From an uncultured Lachnospiraceae bacterium (GTDB taxonomy: Bacteria; Bacillota; Clostridia; Lachnospirales; Lachnospiraceae): a stretch of DNA of 64,000 bases. The position numbers were made by a program, and so were the translations under genes. Shown one piece after another: positions 41,790-50,682 of the stretch. Location: positions 51,515 through 115,514 of the forward strand of contig CANSPM010000003.1 in assembly GCA_947648875.1 (NCBI GenBank), given 5' to 3'. The notes below the pieces were generated by a model, which saw only the letters and a program-made list of their open reading frames with translations, had not been told where the DNA came from and searched no databases. How positions within the stretch are numbered: the first letter of the stretch is position 1; each line of letters starts with the position of its first letter.

Positions 41790-44303
41790 ATGACGGGTGA
41801 GCAGGTGAAAATATCGGTTATAATACCAGTATTTAACGACGAAGATTTTCTGGCAGAGTGTCTTGAAAGCATTTTGAATCAGACCATGAAGGAAATTGAA
41901 GTGATTTGTGTGGACGATGCCTCTACAGACAACTCGGCAGAAATTATAAAAAAATATGCACAAAGGGATCGCCGGATCCGTCCGGTTTTCTATGAGACAA
42001 ATAAGAGCGCGTCTCAGGGAAGAAAAGACGGGGTTTTGTTAAGCCGGGGAGAATATGTGCTTTTTGTGGATGGTGACGATCTTCTGGCAGCTCATGCGTG
42101 TGAGGAATTATATCAGGAGATGAAAGCGGACCCGGTGGATATCCTGCATTTTGGAACGGAGATTTTGAACTGGTCCGGTGTTGATGAAGCAAGGATAGAG
42201 GCCATGAGGCGGCTGCTGGCGCCATATCAGGAACGCTTAGAGGGCTCTCAGGTTTTCGAGGAGTGCTTCTGTGAGCAGAAATATGGATTTAGTTTATGGA
42301 ATAAGCTGTATGAAGGAACGCTTTGCAGAAGGGCGATGAGCCATATTGAAGATGGCTTATTTCCCAAGGCCCAGGATAAGTATGCGTTTTTTGTGATCTC
42401 CTATTTTGCCAAGAGTTACAGAGGAATAGACAAAGAGTATTATACCTATCGCTTTGGCAGCGGTATAACAGGACATATTACCCTGACCCTGAAAATGTTC
42501 CAGCGCTATTGTACCATGGGAAAGGTTGCCGACGCAATGGAGAACTTTATTCGCGGGGAAGGGGTGAATCAATACACGGATGCCCTTGCCCTGTCCAGAA
42601 AACAGTTGCTGAATGATGTGCTGGCAAATTGGATGCGGGTCAGGAATGAACAGCGTGCGGAAGCATTCGACAGAATTTTGGACTATTGGCACGCGGAAGA
42701 GGTGATTGCGGCGCTTGCCGATAAATATTGGTATAATCAGGGAACAATTGCCCAGAGCGTAAAGGGTGCCCAAGTCATTAAAAGCTGCCCCAGAGCAGGG
42801 AAGATCAAAACGATAGGCGCGTATTATTTGCGGCTCTACGGAGGGGGTGCCCAAAGAGTAATGGCCATGCTGGCCAATATATGGCGGTCTATGGGATACC
42901 AGGTAGTGCTGTTTACGGATTGTGAGGAAAATGAGGTGGATTATTACCTGGTTCCCGGAATTGAACGGGTGGCGCTTCCGCCCAGTGAATCCATGAACAG
43001 GAAAGCGTATGGGGAACGCGCTGCCATTCTACAGGAGGAAATAAAGAAGCACAATGTCGACGTCATGATATATCACTCCTGGGTGTCCAATATATTGCTG
43101 TGGGACATGCTGATATGCAAAGTAGCCGGGGCTGCCTTTGCGGTACACTGTCATAGTATATTTCCCTTGTTAGTGCGGAATTTCCACGTCTACTTTTCAA
43201 GAATGACACAGATTTATCAGTTATGTGATGCGGTAGTTACATTGAGTGAAACAGATCGCCGTTTCTGGGGGAATTTTAACGCTAATGTGTTTGAAGTCAA
43301 AAACCCTCTGTTCTTTGATCCGGCGACCATTGTTCCGTCTGGTTTACAGAATAAAAATATAGTTTGGATTGGCCGGTTCAGCATAGAAAAGCATCCCCAA
43401 GACGCGATGGTGATCATGAGAAAAGTGGTGGCGGTTGACCCTGAAGTTAAGTTGTTTATGCTTGGAGAGTTGACGGAGGGACAGAGGGAATCCTATACAA
43501 ACATTCTGCGGGAGATGGGCTTAGAGAATAATGTGGAACTCGTGGGGTACCTTAATGATGTATCCCCCTATCTGAAGCAGGCGTCGCTTCAATTGATGAC
43601 TTCAGAATATGAAGGCTATCCATTAGCATTGCTGGAAGGAATGGCATATGGTCTGCCATTTGTCATGTATGAACTGCCTTATCTGACGCTGGTAAAAGAC
43701 AACAAGGGTATTGCGTCAGTGGGATACAAGGATACGGCGGCGGCGGCAACCGAGATTCTGGAGATCATGGGTGATGAAGAAAAGCGAAAGGAGATGGGAA
43801 GAAACGCATATGCGTATGTAAAAGAACTTGGGAAATATAATATCAAAGATAAATGGCAGGAGATATTTGGGTCATTCGAACAGGCACATGAAGCGGTAGA
43901 CCAGGGGAATCTCCTGATGTTTAATACACTGATGGATTTTTACGAAGTGGGTTCTCAGAGGGCCGCAAAAAATAGAAACGGTGGGTCGCTTCAAGCGGCT
44001 GCAAAATCCATGCTGACGCGAAAAGTTGTTTTCTGGGGAGCGGGACGCCGCGCATGGCGCTTCCTGGACGAGTATGAAAACCTTAATATTTCTTTCTGCA
44101 TTGACAGTGACAGCAGTAAGGATGGGAGTGCGGTGAAGGATATCCCGGTTGTGCATCCGTCCCATATCGAGGAATGGAGGGGCTTATTTATTATAGTTAC
44201 TATTGTGGCGCGCAATGAGATTACGCAACAATTAAAACAGCTGGGCTTACAATATGGCACAGATTTTGTTTATGCAACTGATATCCTGACATTGAAGGAA
44301 TAG
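41790..44303 (+). CDS. Dual glycosyltransferase (GT2 plus GT4) with C-terminal Rossmann-like domain
   Basis: 837 residues, three domains. Residues 1-~300 are GT2 (KISVIIPVFNDEDFLAECLE, VDDASTDNS, FVDGDDLLA). Residues ~340-690 are GT4: YYLRLYGGGAQRVMAMLA is the acceptor loop, IVWIGRFSIEKHPQD begins the donor domain, and EYEGYPLALLEGM holds E-x7-E. Residues ~735-830 start VVFWGAGRRAWRFLDEYEN, the recurrent module. One chain could therefore add two sugars in succession. GGAGGA precedes the ATG at 41790. The next gene is the second Wzm, so this enzyme likely completes the polymer for exporter 2. Confidence 0.9.
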   Translation: MTGEQVKISVIIPVFNDEDFLAECLESILNQTMKEIEVICVDDASTDNSAEIIKKYAQRDRRIRPVFYETNKSASQGRKDGVLLSRGEYVLFVDGDDLLAAHACEELYQEMKADPVDILHFGTEILNWSGVDEARIEAMRRLLAPYQERLEGSQVFEECFCEQKYGFSLWNKLYEGTLCRRAMSHIEDGLFPKAQDKYAFFVISYFAKSYRGIDKEYYTYRFGSGITGHITLTLKMFQRYCTMGKVADAMENFIRGEGVNQYTDALALSRKQLLNDVLANWMRVRNEQRAEAFDRILDYWHAEEVIAALADKYWYNQGTIAQSVKGAQVIKSCPRAGKIKTIGAYYLRLYGGGAQRVMAMLANIWRSMGYQVVLFTDCEENEVDYYLVPGIERVALPPSESMNRKAYGERAAILQEEIKKHNVDVMIYHSWVSNILLWDMLICKVAGAAFAVHCHSIFPLLVRNFHVYFSRMTQIYQLCDAVVTLSETDRRFWGNFNANVFEVKNPLFFDPATIVPSGLQNKNIVWIGRFSIEKHPQDAMVIMRKVVAVDPEVKLFMLGELTEGQRESYTNILREMGLENNVELVGYLNDVSPYLKQASLQLMTSEYEGYPLALLEGMAYGLPFVMYELPYLTLVKDNKGIASVGYKDTAAAATEILEIMGDEEKRKEMGRNAYAYVKELGKYNIKDKWQEIFGSFEQAHEAVDQGNLLMFNTLMDFYEVGSQRAAKNRNGGSLQAAAKSMLTRKVVFWGAGRRAWRFLDEYENLNISFCIDSDSSKDGSAVKDIPVVHPSHIEEWRGLFIIVTIVARNEITQQLKQLGLQYGTDFVYATDILTLKE

Positions 44304-44316
44304 ACTGGAGTACAAA

Positions 44317-45099
44317 ATGAGCCGATTTTTTAATGATATGAAGAAATACATGTATTATTGTAGATATGCGGCGGTGACAAATCTGAAAGCCGAAGTGGCA
44401 AACTCCTATCTGAATTGGATCTGGTGGATACTGGAGCCGCTATGTAACATGTTGGTTTACTATTTTGTGTTTGGCAATCTGCTGGGCAATACAAGGCAAT
44501 ATTATATCGTGTTTATTTATTCCGGGTTGCTGATGTGGAACTTTTATAATCGTGTAGTTTTGTATAGTGTAAAAGCGGTCAGATCGAATAAGGGAATTGT
44601 TACGCGTGTCTATGTGCCAAAGTACATTTTACTATTGTCGAATATGATACTGAACTTTATTAAAATGGCCATATCCTGCGGGGTATTGGTGGTATTAATG
44701 ATTATGCAACATGTGCCGGTGACTCCCAGGCTGCTTTATGTGATCCCCATATACGCGATTTTGCTTCTCTGGACATTTGCCTGCGGAACCATACTTCTGC
44801 ATTTTGGCGTTTTTGTGGATGATCTGACACATGCGGTGACGATTTTAATGAATATGTTGTTCTTTCTGACAGGTATATTTTATGATGTTTCCACCCGGAT
44901 TGAGGCGCCCTTCGGACAGATTCTGCTTACCATAAATCCGGTTGCGCTATGCATCACTTCGATGAGGAAAGTGCTGCTCTATGGGGAAAATCCGGACTTT
45001 TTACTTTTGGGAATCTGGATGTTCATTTCGATAGCGCTGTGCTGTGTAGGGGTGAAAACCATTTATAAATATGAGAACAGCTATGTGAAGGTGGTGTAG
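44317..45099 (+). CDS. wzm: Polysaccharide ABC exporter, permease subunit, copy 2
   Basis: 260-residue ABC-2 permease. The N-terminal NLKAEVANSYLNWIWWILEPL replaces the R-D-L-K-x-R-Y pattern of copy 1 at 4173, but the position before the first membrane span and six-helix layout are the same. The rest contains about six transmembrane segments. It is 13 bases after the GT2-GT4 gene and 5 bases before its ATPase gene. The two permeases are clearly divergent, so this is not a recent duplication, and each probably serves its own polymer. Confidence 0.9.
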   Translation: MSRFFNDMKKYMYYCRYAAVTNLKAEVANSYLNWIWWILEPLCNMLVYYFVFGNLLGNTRQYYIVFIYSGLLMWNFYNRVVLYSVKAVRSNKGIVTRVYVPKYILLLSNMILNFIKMAISCGVLVVLMIMQHVPVTPRLLYVIPIYAILLLWTFACGTILLHFGVFVDDLTHAVTILMNMLFFLTGIFYDVSTRIEAPFGQILLTINPVALCITSMRKVLLYGENPDFLLLGIWMFISIALCCVGVKTIYKYENSYVKVV

Positions 45100-45104
45100 G
45101 GAAT

Positions 45105-45842
45105 ATGAAAGAAGAAATTGCGATAAGCATACAGGATCTGGAGATTGAATACAGGAATCTGACGCATATGTCCATACACCAGAGCATCAGAGGGAGAAAG
45201 GACAGAAAGAAGGAAGATATTATCCATGCGGTAAATGGAATATCTTTTGAGGTAAAAAAAGGTGAGATTCTGGGCATTATAGGGAAAAACGGTTCCGGCA
45301 AATCCACTCTGCTGAAAGCGGTGGCGAATATTTTTCAGCCTGACCGGGGAAGGATAGACACTAAGGGAAACAGGGTTTCGCTTATGGCCATCGGTGTCGG
45401 ATTCAATAACGAGATAACGGGACGGGAGAATATTATGACATCGGGTATGCTCCTGGGCTTCTCACCGGAGTACGCAAGAGAAAAAATGGATGAGATTATT
45501 GAATTTGCCGAACTGGGGGAATTTATTGATAAGCCGGTGCGGACTTATTCCAGCGGGATGTATTCCAAACTATCTTTTGCGATAACGGCGGTTTTGGATA
45601 CGGATATCCTGCTGGTGGATGAAGTGCTCAGTGTGGGGGATGCCCGATTTAAAAAGAAGAGTTACAATAAGATGAAAGAATTGATTTTGGACAGCGAACG
45701 GACAGTAATGATTGTTTCCCATTCTATACCTACTTTAAAAGAACTGTGTAATCGGGTTCTGTGGATGCATGACGGAAAGATAAAGATGCTTGGAGAACCC
45801 CAGGCTGTATTGAGTGAATACGAGGCGTTTATGTCCTCGTAG
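45105..45842 (+). CDS. wzt: Polysaccharide ABC exporter ATPase without glycan-binding domain, copy 2
   Basis: 245 residues. Walker A is GKNGSGKST, the signature TYSSGMYSKLSFA and Walker B ILLVDEVLSVGDA. It ends right after the nucleotide-binding domain, as in TagH/KpsT-type ATPases without a Wzt C-terminal domain. In such systems export proceeds together with synthesis or without recognition of a chain end, unlike the first exporter in this window. It pairs with the permease 5 bases upstream. The next gene starts 10 bases after the stop. Confidence 0.92.
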   Translation: MKEEIAISIQDLEIEYRNLTHMSIHQSIRGRKDRKKEDIIHAVNGISFEVKKGEILGIIGKNGSGKSTLLKAVANIFQPDRGRIDTKGNRVSLMAIGVGFNNEITGRENIMTSGMLLGFSPEYAREKMDEIIEFAELGEFIDKPVRTYSSGMYSKLSFAITAVLDTDILLVDEVLSVGDARFKKKSYNKMKELILDSERTVMIVSHSIPTLKELCNRVLWMHDGKIKMLGEPQAVLSEYEAFMSS

Positions 45843-45852
45843 AGAGGAAAGC

Positions 45853-47448
45853 ATGATTGTTGAAAAAAATGGCGCAAAGCAAAAAGAGTTCGCGCGTGAT
45901 GAGATAATTGAAGAAATTATCAAATCGAACAACGGTGAGGATTATTCGTCCTTTTTAAGGGGGGAATGCGCTTGGAATGTATTTTATCATCTGTCTCCAA
46001 TGAGGCAGTCTCTGCTGAATTGGTACGATTTCGGAAAAGAATCTATTGCGCTGGAAGTGAATGGAGAATATGGAGCCTTAACGGGAGTTCTGTGTGACCA
46101 ATGTAAGGAAGTTATTACTTTGGCGCCAAATCATCAGGTTGCCGAGATTCTGCAAAAGAGATATGAGAACAGAGACAATCTCATGATCTATGTGGGAGAA
46201 TTGGGGGCTATTGACCTTCCGCGTCGGTTTGACTTTATCGTGGATATCTGTGGTATTGAGCGGGCAGGAGGAATTGGGCAGGGGGAGAAAGTATATGAAA
46301 ATTATTTGAATTTGTTGGGTGGATACCTGTCAGATAATGGAAAGATTATTCTGGCAGCAGACAACCGATACGGGATACGATATTTTTGCGGGGCAAAGGA
46401 AAAGTATTCTCAGCTTCCCTTTGCGGGCATTAATCAGTTTTTTGAGGAACAAAACGGTCATTTATTTCACCGGCAGGAACTGGAACAGATCTTGATTGGT
46501 TCCGGGTTGAAAAAATATAAGTTTTATTATCCGCTTCCGGATTATATTGTTCCGCAGGTTGTTTTTTCAGATCAGAGAGACAGTTCCATACTAGTGTCAG
46601 AGAGATTGAACCCGTATAATGTGGACCAGAGTACGTTGATAGCCTGTGAGAGAAAGTTATATAGAGATATTATTGACAATGGAGTATTAAAATTTTTTGC
46701 GAACTCATTCCTGGTAGAGTGTGGAAAGCAGAATAATATGTGTGACATAATCAGCGCGGTGCTTTCGACGGACCGCGCCAAAACGGATAGCTACGCGACC
46801 TGCCTGAAAGAGGGAGGCAGTGTCAGCAAAAGGAATTTATTTCCGGAAGGGAAAAAAAGGCTTCAATTATTGTGCCATAATATCTGGAATATCGCGCAGC
46901 GTGGTATAAAGACCATTCCCCATCAATTTGTTGACGGGCAGATTATCATGCCTTATATGGATGCCCCCACTCTGTCAAACATGCTTGTAACTGCGGCGGA
47001 CAGAGACAGGGAGCTGTTTATAGAGCTGTGGGACAGACTCTATGAATTGATTCTGAAGTCGTCGGAGCGGGTGCCGGATGCAGAGGAAGAGATATTACGG
47101 GAAGCCTATATTGATCTTGTGCCCTCAAACATATTTGTACTGGATGACGAGTTCTATGTATATGATCAGGAGTTTGTGCGGGAAAACTGCCCGGCAAAAT
47201 ATGTGCTTTACCGTGGAATCAAGTATACTTATATGGCTCTGGGGGGGATGAAGACAGAGGTCTCCCTGGAAGAATTAAAGGAGCGCTATGGACTGGGAGA
47301 GACCTGGGAGGCTTTTGAAAAAATGGAAAATGAATTTATAGCATATAATCGTCAGAGCGAGTTGTACAGGCAATTTAACATATGGGCGGACTCTAACAGA
47401 TGGATCATAGCAAAAAGGGGAGAACGTGTTGGAGATATTATTGTTTAG
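45853..47448 (+). CDS. Methyltransferase-like domain fused to a kinase-like phosphotransferase domain
   Basis: 531 residues from the ATG at 45853 (GAGAGG upstream). The N-terminal ~230 residues match the methyltransferase-like domain of the 33270 protein, but motif I is LEVNGEYGALTG, with the central glycines partly lost, so SAM use is doubtful. The C-terminal ~200 residues have a kinase-like pattern: D421-x4-N426 in IDLVPSNIF, followed by D438 in YVYDQEF, reminiscent of the H-x-D-x4-N and D-x-E/D sites of choline, aminoglycoside and lipopolysaccharide kinases. No clear glycine-rich loop was found. With LicD (33270) and the cytidylyltransferase just downstream it could form a kinase, cytidylyltransferase and transferase set. 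Confidence 0.75.
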   Translation: MIVEKNGAKQKEFARDEIIEEIIKSNNGEDYSSFLRGECAWNVFYHLSPMRQSLLNWYDFGKESIALEVNGEYGALTGVLCDQCKEVITLAPNHQVAEILQKRYENRDNLMIYVGELGAIDLPRRFDFIVDICGIERAGGIGQGEKVYENYLNLLGGYLSDNGKIILAADNRYGIRYFCGAKEKYSQLPFAGINQFFEEQNGHLFHRQELEQILIGSGLKKYKFYYPLPDYIVPQVVFSDQRDSSILVSERLNPYNVDQSTLIACERKLYRDIIDNGVLKFFANSFLVECGKQNNMCDIISAVLSTDRAKTDSYATCLKEGGSVSKRNLFPEGKKRLQLLCHNIWNIAQRGIKTIPHQFVDGQIIMPYMDAPTLSNMLVTAADRDRELFIELWDRLYELILKSSERVPDAEEEILREAYIDLVPSNIFVLDDEFYVYDQEFVRENCPAKYVLYRGIKYTYMALGGMKTEVSLEELKERYGLGETWEAFEKMENEFIAYNRQSELYRQFNIWADSNRWIIAKRGERVGDIIV

Positions 47449-47464
47449 ATAGGAGAAATGGGGC

Positions 47465-47896
47465 ATGAAGAAATATAAAACAGGTTACATGGCCGGCGTA
47501 TATGATCTATATCATGTGGGCCATCTGAACTTAATGAGGAAAGCAAAAGAGCAATGCGAATATTTGATTGTGGGTGTATTAACGGACGAGGAGGTTACGC
47601 GCTGGAAGCCCAACAGGCCTTTTATCCCCTTTGAGGAGCGAATCCGAATCGTACAGGCGATACGGTATGTAGATGAAGCCGTAAAGGTAACTTCGGAAAA
47701 TATTGCAAGAATGGATGCATGGAATATGTATCGCTTTGACTGTCAGTTTTCCGGGGATGATTACGCGGAAGACGAGGGATGGCTCTATGATCAGCAACAG
47801 CTCAGAAATGTAGGGTCGGACATTGTCTTTTTGCCATATACGAAAACGACAAGTTCTACGCAGATAAAGGAATTGATCAACAAGGCCTTGGTGTAA
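47465..47896 (+). CDS. CTP:phospho-alcohol cytidylyltransferase
   Basis: 143 residues. GVYDLYHVGHLNLMRKAK carries the H-x-G-H site and TTSSTQIKELI the terminal T-S-S-T-x-I motif. The site looks closer to choline- or ethanolamine-phosphate cytidylyltransferases (G-V-F-D-L-F-H-x-G-H) than to the TagD at 29069 (G-T-Y-D-L-L-H-Y-G-H), and the W-K-P-N-R-P loop differs too. It probably makes a second CDP-alcohol, perhaps for the LicD protein at 33270. It starts 16 bases after the kinase-like gene, with AGGAGAAATGGGGC ahead of the ATG. It is the last gene before the long hairpin at 47932. Substrate not assignable by eye. Confidence 0.88.
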   Translation: MKKYKTGYMAGVYDLYHVGHLNLMRKAKEQCEYLIVGVLTDEEVTRWKPNRPFIPFEERIRIVQAIRYVDEAVKVTSENIARMDAWNMYRFDCQFSGDDYAEDEGWLYDQQQLRNVGSDIVFLPYTKTTSSTQIKELINKALV

Positions 47897-47931
47897 AAGG
47901 AGCGGGCATGTACCGTTTTCCTCCTGTTTTG

Positions 47932-47974
47932 GAAAATGCAATATTCTCAATTCTGGTTGAGAAATTGCATTTTC
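47932..47974 (+). terminator. Long hairpin, probable terminator
   Basis: GAAAATGCAAT pairs with ATTGCATTTTC, and the inner TTCTCAA pairs with TTGAGAA, giving about 18 bp around a short loop. The T-run is short (TTTT inside the arm), so it may work in both directions or be only moderately efficient. It lies 36 bases after the stop at 47896. Confidence 0.75.
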
Positions 47975-48128
47975 ACATTTACTACTGTTTTCAGAAGATT
48001 CCGGAGTAAGCCAATTATACTATATCTATTCAGTTCATATGATTCTCAATGATTTCCAATTAAGCCATATAAACACAGGCAGATCTTGTAAATTTCATAG
48101 AATAAATATGGAAATTTGCAATAGCATA

Positions 48129-48157
48129 TTGAAAAACAAAATAATAAAGGATATAAT
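48129..48157 (+). promoter_or_regulatory. Sigma-A promoter for the 48.3 kb block
   Basis: TTGAAA (48129-48134), 17-base spacer, TATAAT (48152-48157). It has a perfect -10 and optimal spacing, 120 bases upstream of the ATG at 48277. Confidence 0.7.
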
Positions 48158-48276
48158 AGCTTTGTTTATCGAGTAAATTTGTTATTTGCTCCATTTGTGG
48201 ATTCCCCTAATTCACAAATAGAGATGCTGTATTGTACGTATGATTCGTGTACGAACAAGCCTGGGAGGATTCTGTA

Positions 48277-49536
48277 ATGAAAAAAAGTTTAGGCATATTT
48301 GCGAAAATGATATGTGTTCTGTTACTGTGCATTTGCGTTGGAACGGGGCTGATCACACTCGCGTATTTAGTTCCTGTTGATAGAATGGAGCCTCAAGCAC
48401 GTGAGGCCCAACCCATTTTTGAGGAGGAGGGGGCATATCCTGAATTGTTTTCGTTTTGCACAAGCAGGTTAGATAACTGGTCGGACGCCAATATGATATT
48501 GGCAGCTATTTATGAGGGGCAGGAAAGTCCCCTGGAAAAGGCTATGACTGTAAGGCAATACAGGGTGAACGGAGAAGGCCCGGTAGAAAGTCTTGTTGAA
48601 TATTATAATGTGGCAGAACAAGATAAAACCATTTCGCCGTGGGGGAGATACTGGTGTGGCTTTCTTATAATACTCAAACCATTGTTCACAGTCTTAGACT
48701 ATAGTTCTATAAGAATACTGAATCTGGTGTTACAGACTTGCCTCAATGGGCTGCTTGTGTATTCCCTGTATAGAAAAGGGATGGGAAAAATGATTGTACC
48801 ATATATTGTTACTATCTCTTTCTTAATGCCCTTGGCGACGGCGTACTGCATGTTTTATAGTACAATATTTTATATTTTTTCCATCAGTTCACTTATAATG
48901 ATTTGGAAACACGATCAGTGGGAAAACACAACCAAATATATGTATCTGTTCTTGGTTATTGGAGCTCTCACCAGTTATATGGATTATCTCTCATATCCAT
49001 TGGCAACGTTTGGGATTCCCTTGATCTTCTATTTGTTTGCGTGCAGGGAAGAAAGAGTCAGGAAGGTGATTTTACAGGAGTTTTTGTTCCTGTTTAGCTG
49101 GGGGATGGGTTATGTCGGCATGTGGGCAGGAAAATGGTGTGTATCGTCTTTGATTCTGCATACAAATACATTTAAGTCGGCCATAGGAACGATTCTGCTC
49201 AGAACATCAACATCCTCGTCGGACGGAAGCCATTTTTCTCTGTTGGAAATGATATGGAGAAATATAAAACTATTTGCCGATACACCGGCTATGATTGTCT
49301 TCATACTGTGCGAAGCGGCATTGCTGGCAATGATAATTAGAAAACGAGAAGTTCGTTTGTTGGGAAAAAATATATTAATTTATGGTTTAGTCGCGGTTTT
49401 GCCATTTATATGGTATTTAGGTGCAAGCAATCATTCTTATGTTCACTATTTCTTTACACATAAAGAATTGGTAATTACATCTTTTGCTGTAATGGCTATG
49501 ACTGTAAAAACTCTTGCTATAAAGAAAGAGGGTTGA
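48277..49536 (+). CDS. Polytopic membrane protein of unknown function
   Basis: 419 residues from the ATG at 48277 with GGGAGGA upstream; the in-frame ATG at 48247 is poorer. One N-terminal helix is followed by an extracellular ~100-residue loop containing NWSDANMILAAIYEG and SPWGRYWCGFLIILKP, then about nine more helices. The N-terminal helix, acidic loop, then a helix bundle resemble GT-C membrane glycosyltransferases or polymerases, but no family signature is clear. The downstream GtrB-like GT2 (50675) would supply polyprenyl-linked sugar for such a partner. It is the first gene of a block with its own promoter. Confidence 0.7.
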   Translation: MKKSLGIFAKMICVLLLCICVGTGLITLAYLVPVDRMEPQAREAQPIFEEEGAYPELFSFCTSRLDNWSDANMILAAIYEGQESPLEKAMTVRQYRVNGEGPVESLVEYYNVAEQDKTISPWGRYWCGFLIILKPLFTVLDYSSIRILNLVLQTCLNGLLVYSLYRKGMGKMIVPYIVTISFLMPLATAYCMFYSTIFYIFSISSLIMIWKHDQWENTTKYMYLFLVIGALTSYMDYLSYPLATFGIPLIFYLFACREERVRKVILQEFLFLFSWGMGYVGMWAGKWCVSSLILHTNTFKSAIGTILLRTSTSSSDGSHFSLLEMIWRNIKLFADTPAMIVFILCEAALLAMIIRKREVRLLGKNILIYGLVAVLPFIWYLGASNHSYVHYFFTHKELVITSFAVMAMTVKTLAIKKEG

Positions 49537-49551
49537 AAAGAGGTTCAGTAG

Positions 49552-50682
49552 ATGAAGCGTTTTGACAGGATAATAATAGGGGCGGGGCTGTACGGACTAT
49601 ATTCGGCACTATTTTGCTGCCAGCGGGGGCAGAATGTTCTGTTGCTGGAGTGTGATCCCACACCGTTTAGAAGAGCGACATATATTAATCAGGCAAGAGT
49701 CCATCAAGGGTATCATTATCCCAGATCCATATCCACTGCCATGAAGTCAGCGGGATATTTTGAAAGATTTAATAAAGACTATGCATTTTGCGTCAACAGA
49801 GGCTTTGATCAGATATATGCCACATCAAGCCGGTATTCCTGGACGGATGGCAGGCAGTTTAAAGATTTTTGCCGCGCCGCGAATATTCCCTGCGAGGAAC
49901 TTCATCCAAAACGTTTCTTTAATGAAGGAATGTGTGACGGCGCGTTTCTCACAAGAGAGTATACTTACGACGCAAATATTCTGAAAAATTATTTTGTTGA
50001 ACAACTTTCTAAGTATCAGACGAATGTGGAGATCAAGTACGGCGTAAATATCAATAGAATTGAAAAATCACAGGATGTATACCAAATATATACTTCTGAC
50101 AGTGAAAAGTATTGTACGGGTTTTCTGCTGAATGCAACCTATGCGGGAACGAACCAGATTTTAGATCTGCTGGGATATGAAAAATTCGGAATAAAGTACG
50201 AACTTTGTGAAATTATTCTTTGCGAAGTAAATGAGAAGTTAAAGGGGATTGGTTTTACTGTAATGGACGGCCCCTTCTTTTCGATTATGCCTTTTGGCAA
50301 GACAGAATATCATTCGCTTACTTCTGTGACTTTTACGCCACACATGACATGCCATGACAGCATTCCACGATTTACGTGTCAAGACAGGAGCGGTGGATCT
50401 TGCTCAACATTTCGTTTGGGAAACTGTAATGATTGTGTTGCGAAGCCTGCAACTGCCTTTCCGTATATGGCGAATCTGGCCAGGAAATATATGCGGGAGG
50501 AATATGGTTTTGAATATAGAAGTTCCTTATTTTCCATGAAGCCGATTTTGATGAGTTCTGAAATTGACGATTCAAGACCAACCGTGATAAGAACCTATTC
50601 AAACAATCCCACTTTTATCAGTGTACTTTCGGGTAAGATTAATACAGTTTATGATTTAGATGAGGTACTTGGTGATGGCTAA
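49552..50682 (+). CDS. FAD-dependent oxidoreductase (DAO-like)
   Basis: 376 residues. The N-terminal DRIIIGAGLYGLYSALFCC is a textbook FAD-binding G-x-G-x-x-G site followed by the acidic residue in VLLLECD. The second conserved region QARVHQGYHYPRS is like DAO-type amine and hydroxy-acid oxidases, and the C-terminal TVIRTYSNNPTFISVLSGKI could close the flavin site. It is soluble, without signal or membrane segments. It is followed by a GtrB-like GT2, an SDR enzyme and a TIM-barrel isomerase, so it may oxidise a sugar or amino-sugar intermediate; the real substrate is unknown. It overlaps the next gene by 8 bases. Confidence 0.8.
   Translation: MKRFDRIIIGAGLYGLYSALFCCQRGQNVLLLECDPTPFRRATYINQARVHQGYHYPRSISTAMKSAGYFERFNKDYAFCVNRGFDQIYATSSRYSWTDGRQFKDFCRAANIPCEELHPKRFFNEGMCDGAFLTREYTYDANILKNYFVEQLSKYQTNVEIKYGVNINRIEKSQDVYQIYTSDSEKYCTGFLLNATYAGTNQILDLLGYEKFGIKYELCEIILCEVNEKLKGIGFTVMDGPFFSIMPFGKTEYHSLTSVTFTPHMTCHDSIPRFTCQDRSGGSCSTFRLGNCNDCVAKPATAFPYMANLARKYMREEYGFEYRSSLFSMKPILMSSEIDDSRPTVIRTYSNNPTFISVLSGKINTVYDLDEVLGDG

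Larger units (their letters stand above)
47897..48276 (+). other. Long intergenic region between two transcription units
   Basis: 380 bases. It holds a long terminator-like hairpin (47932-47974), an AT-rich stretch, a strong promoter candidate (48129-48157) and a short leader with an ATTTGTG/CACAAAT hairpin (48193-48219). No gene was seen between 47897 and 48276. Confidence 0.7.

Noticed and set aside
47241..47247. G7 run in the methyltransferase-kinase-like gene
   Set aside because: Too short to stand out against ordinary Gly-Gly-Met codons; noted only in comparison with the G11 tracts.
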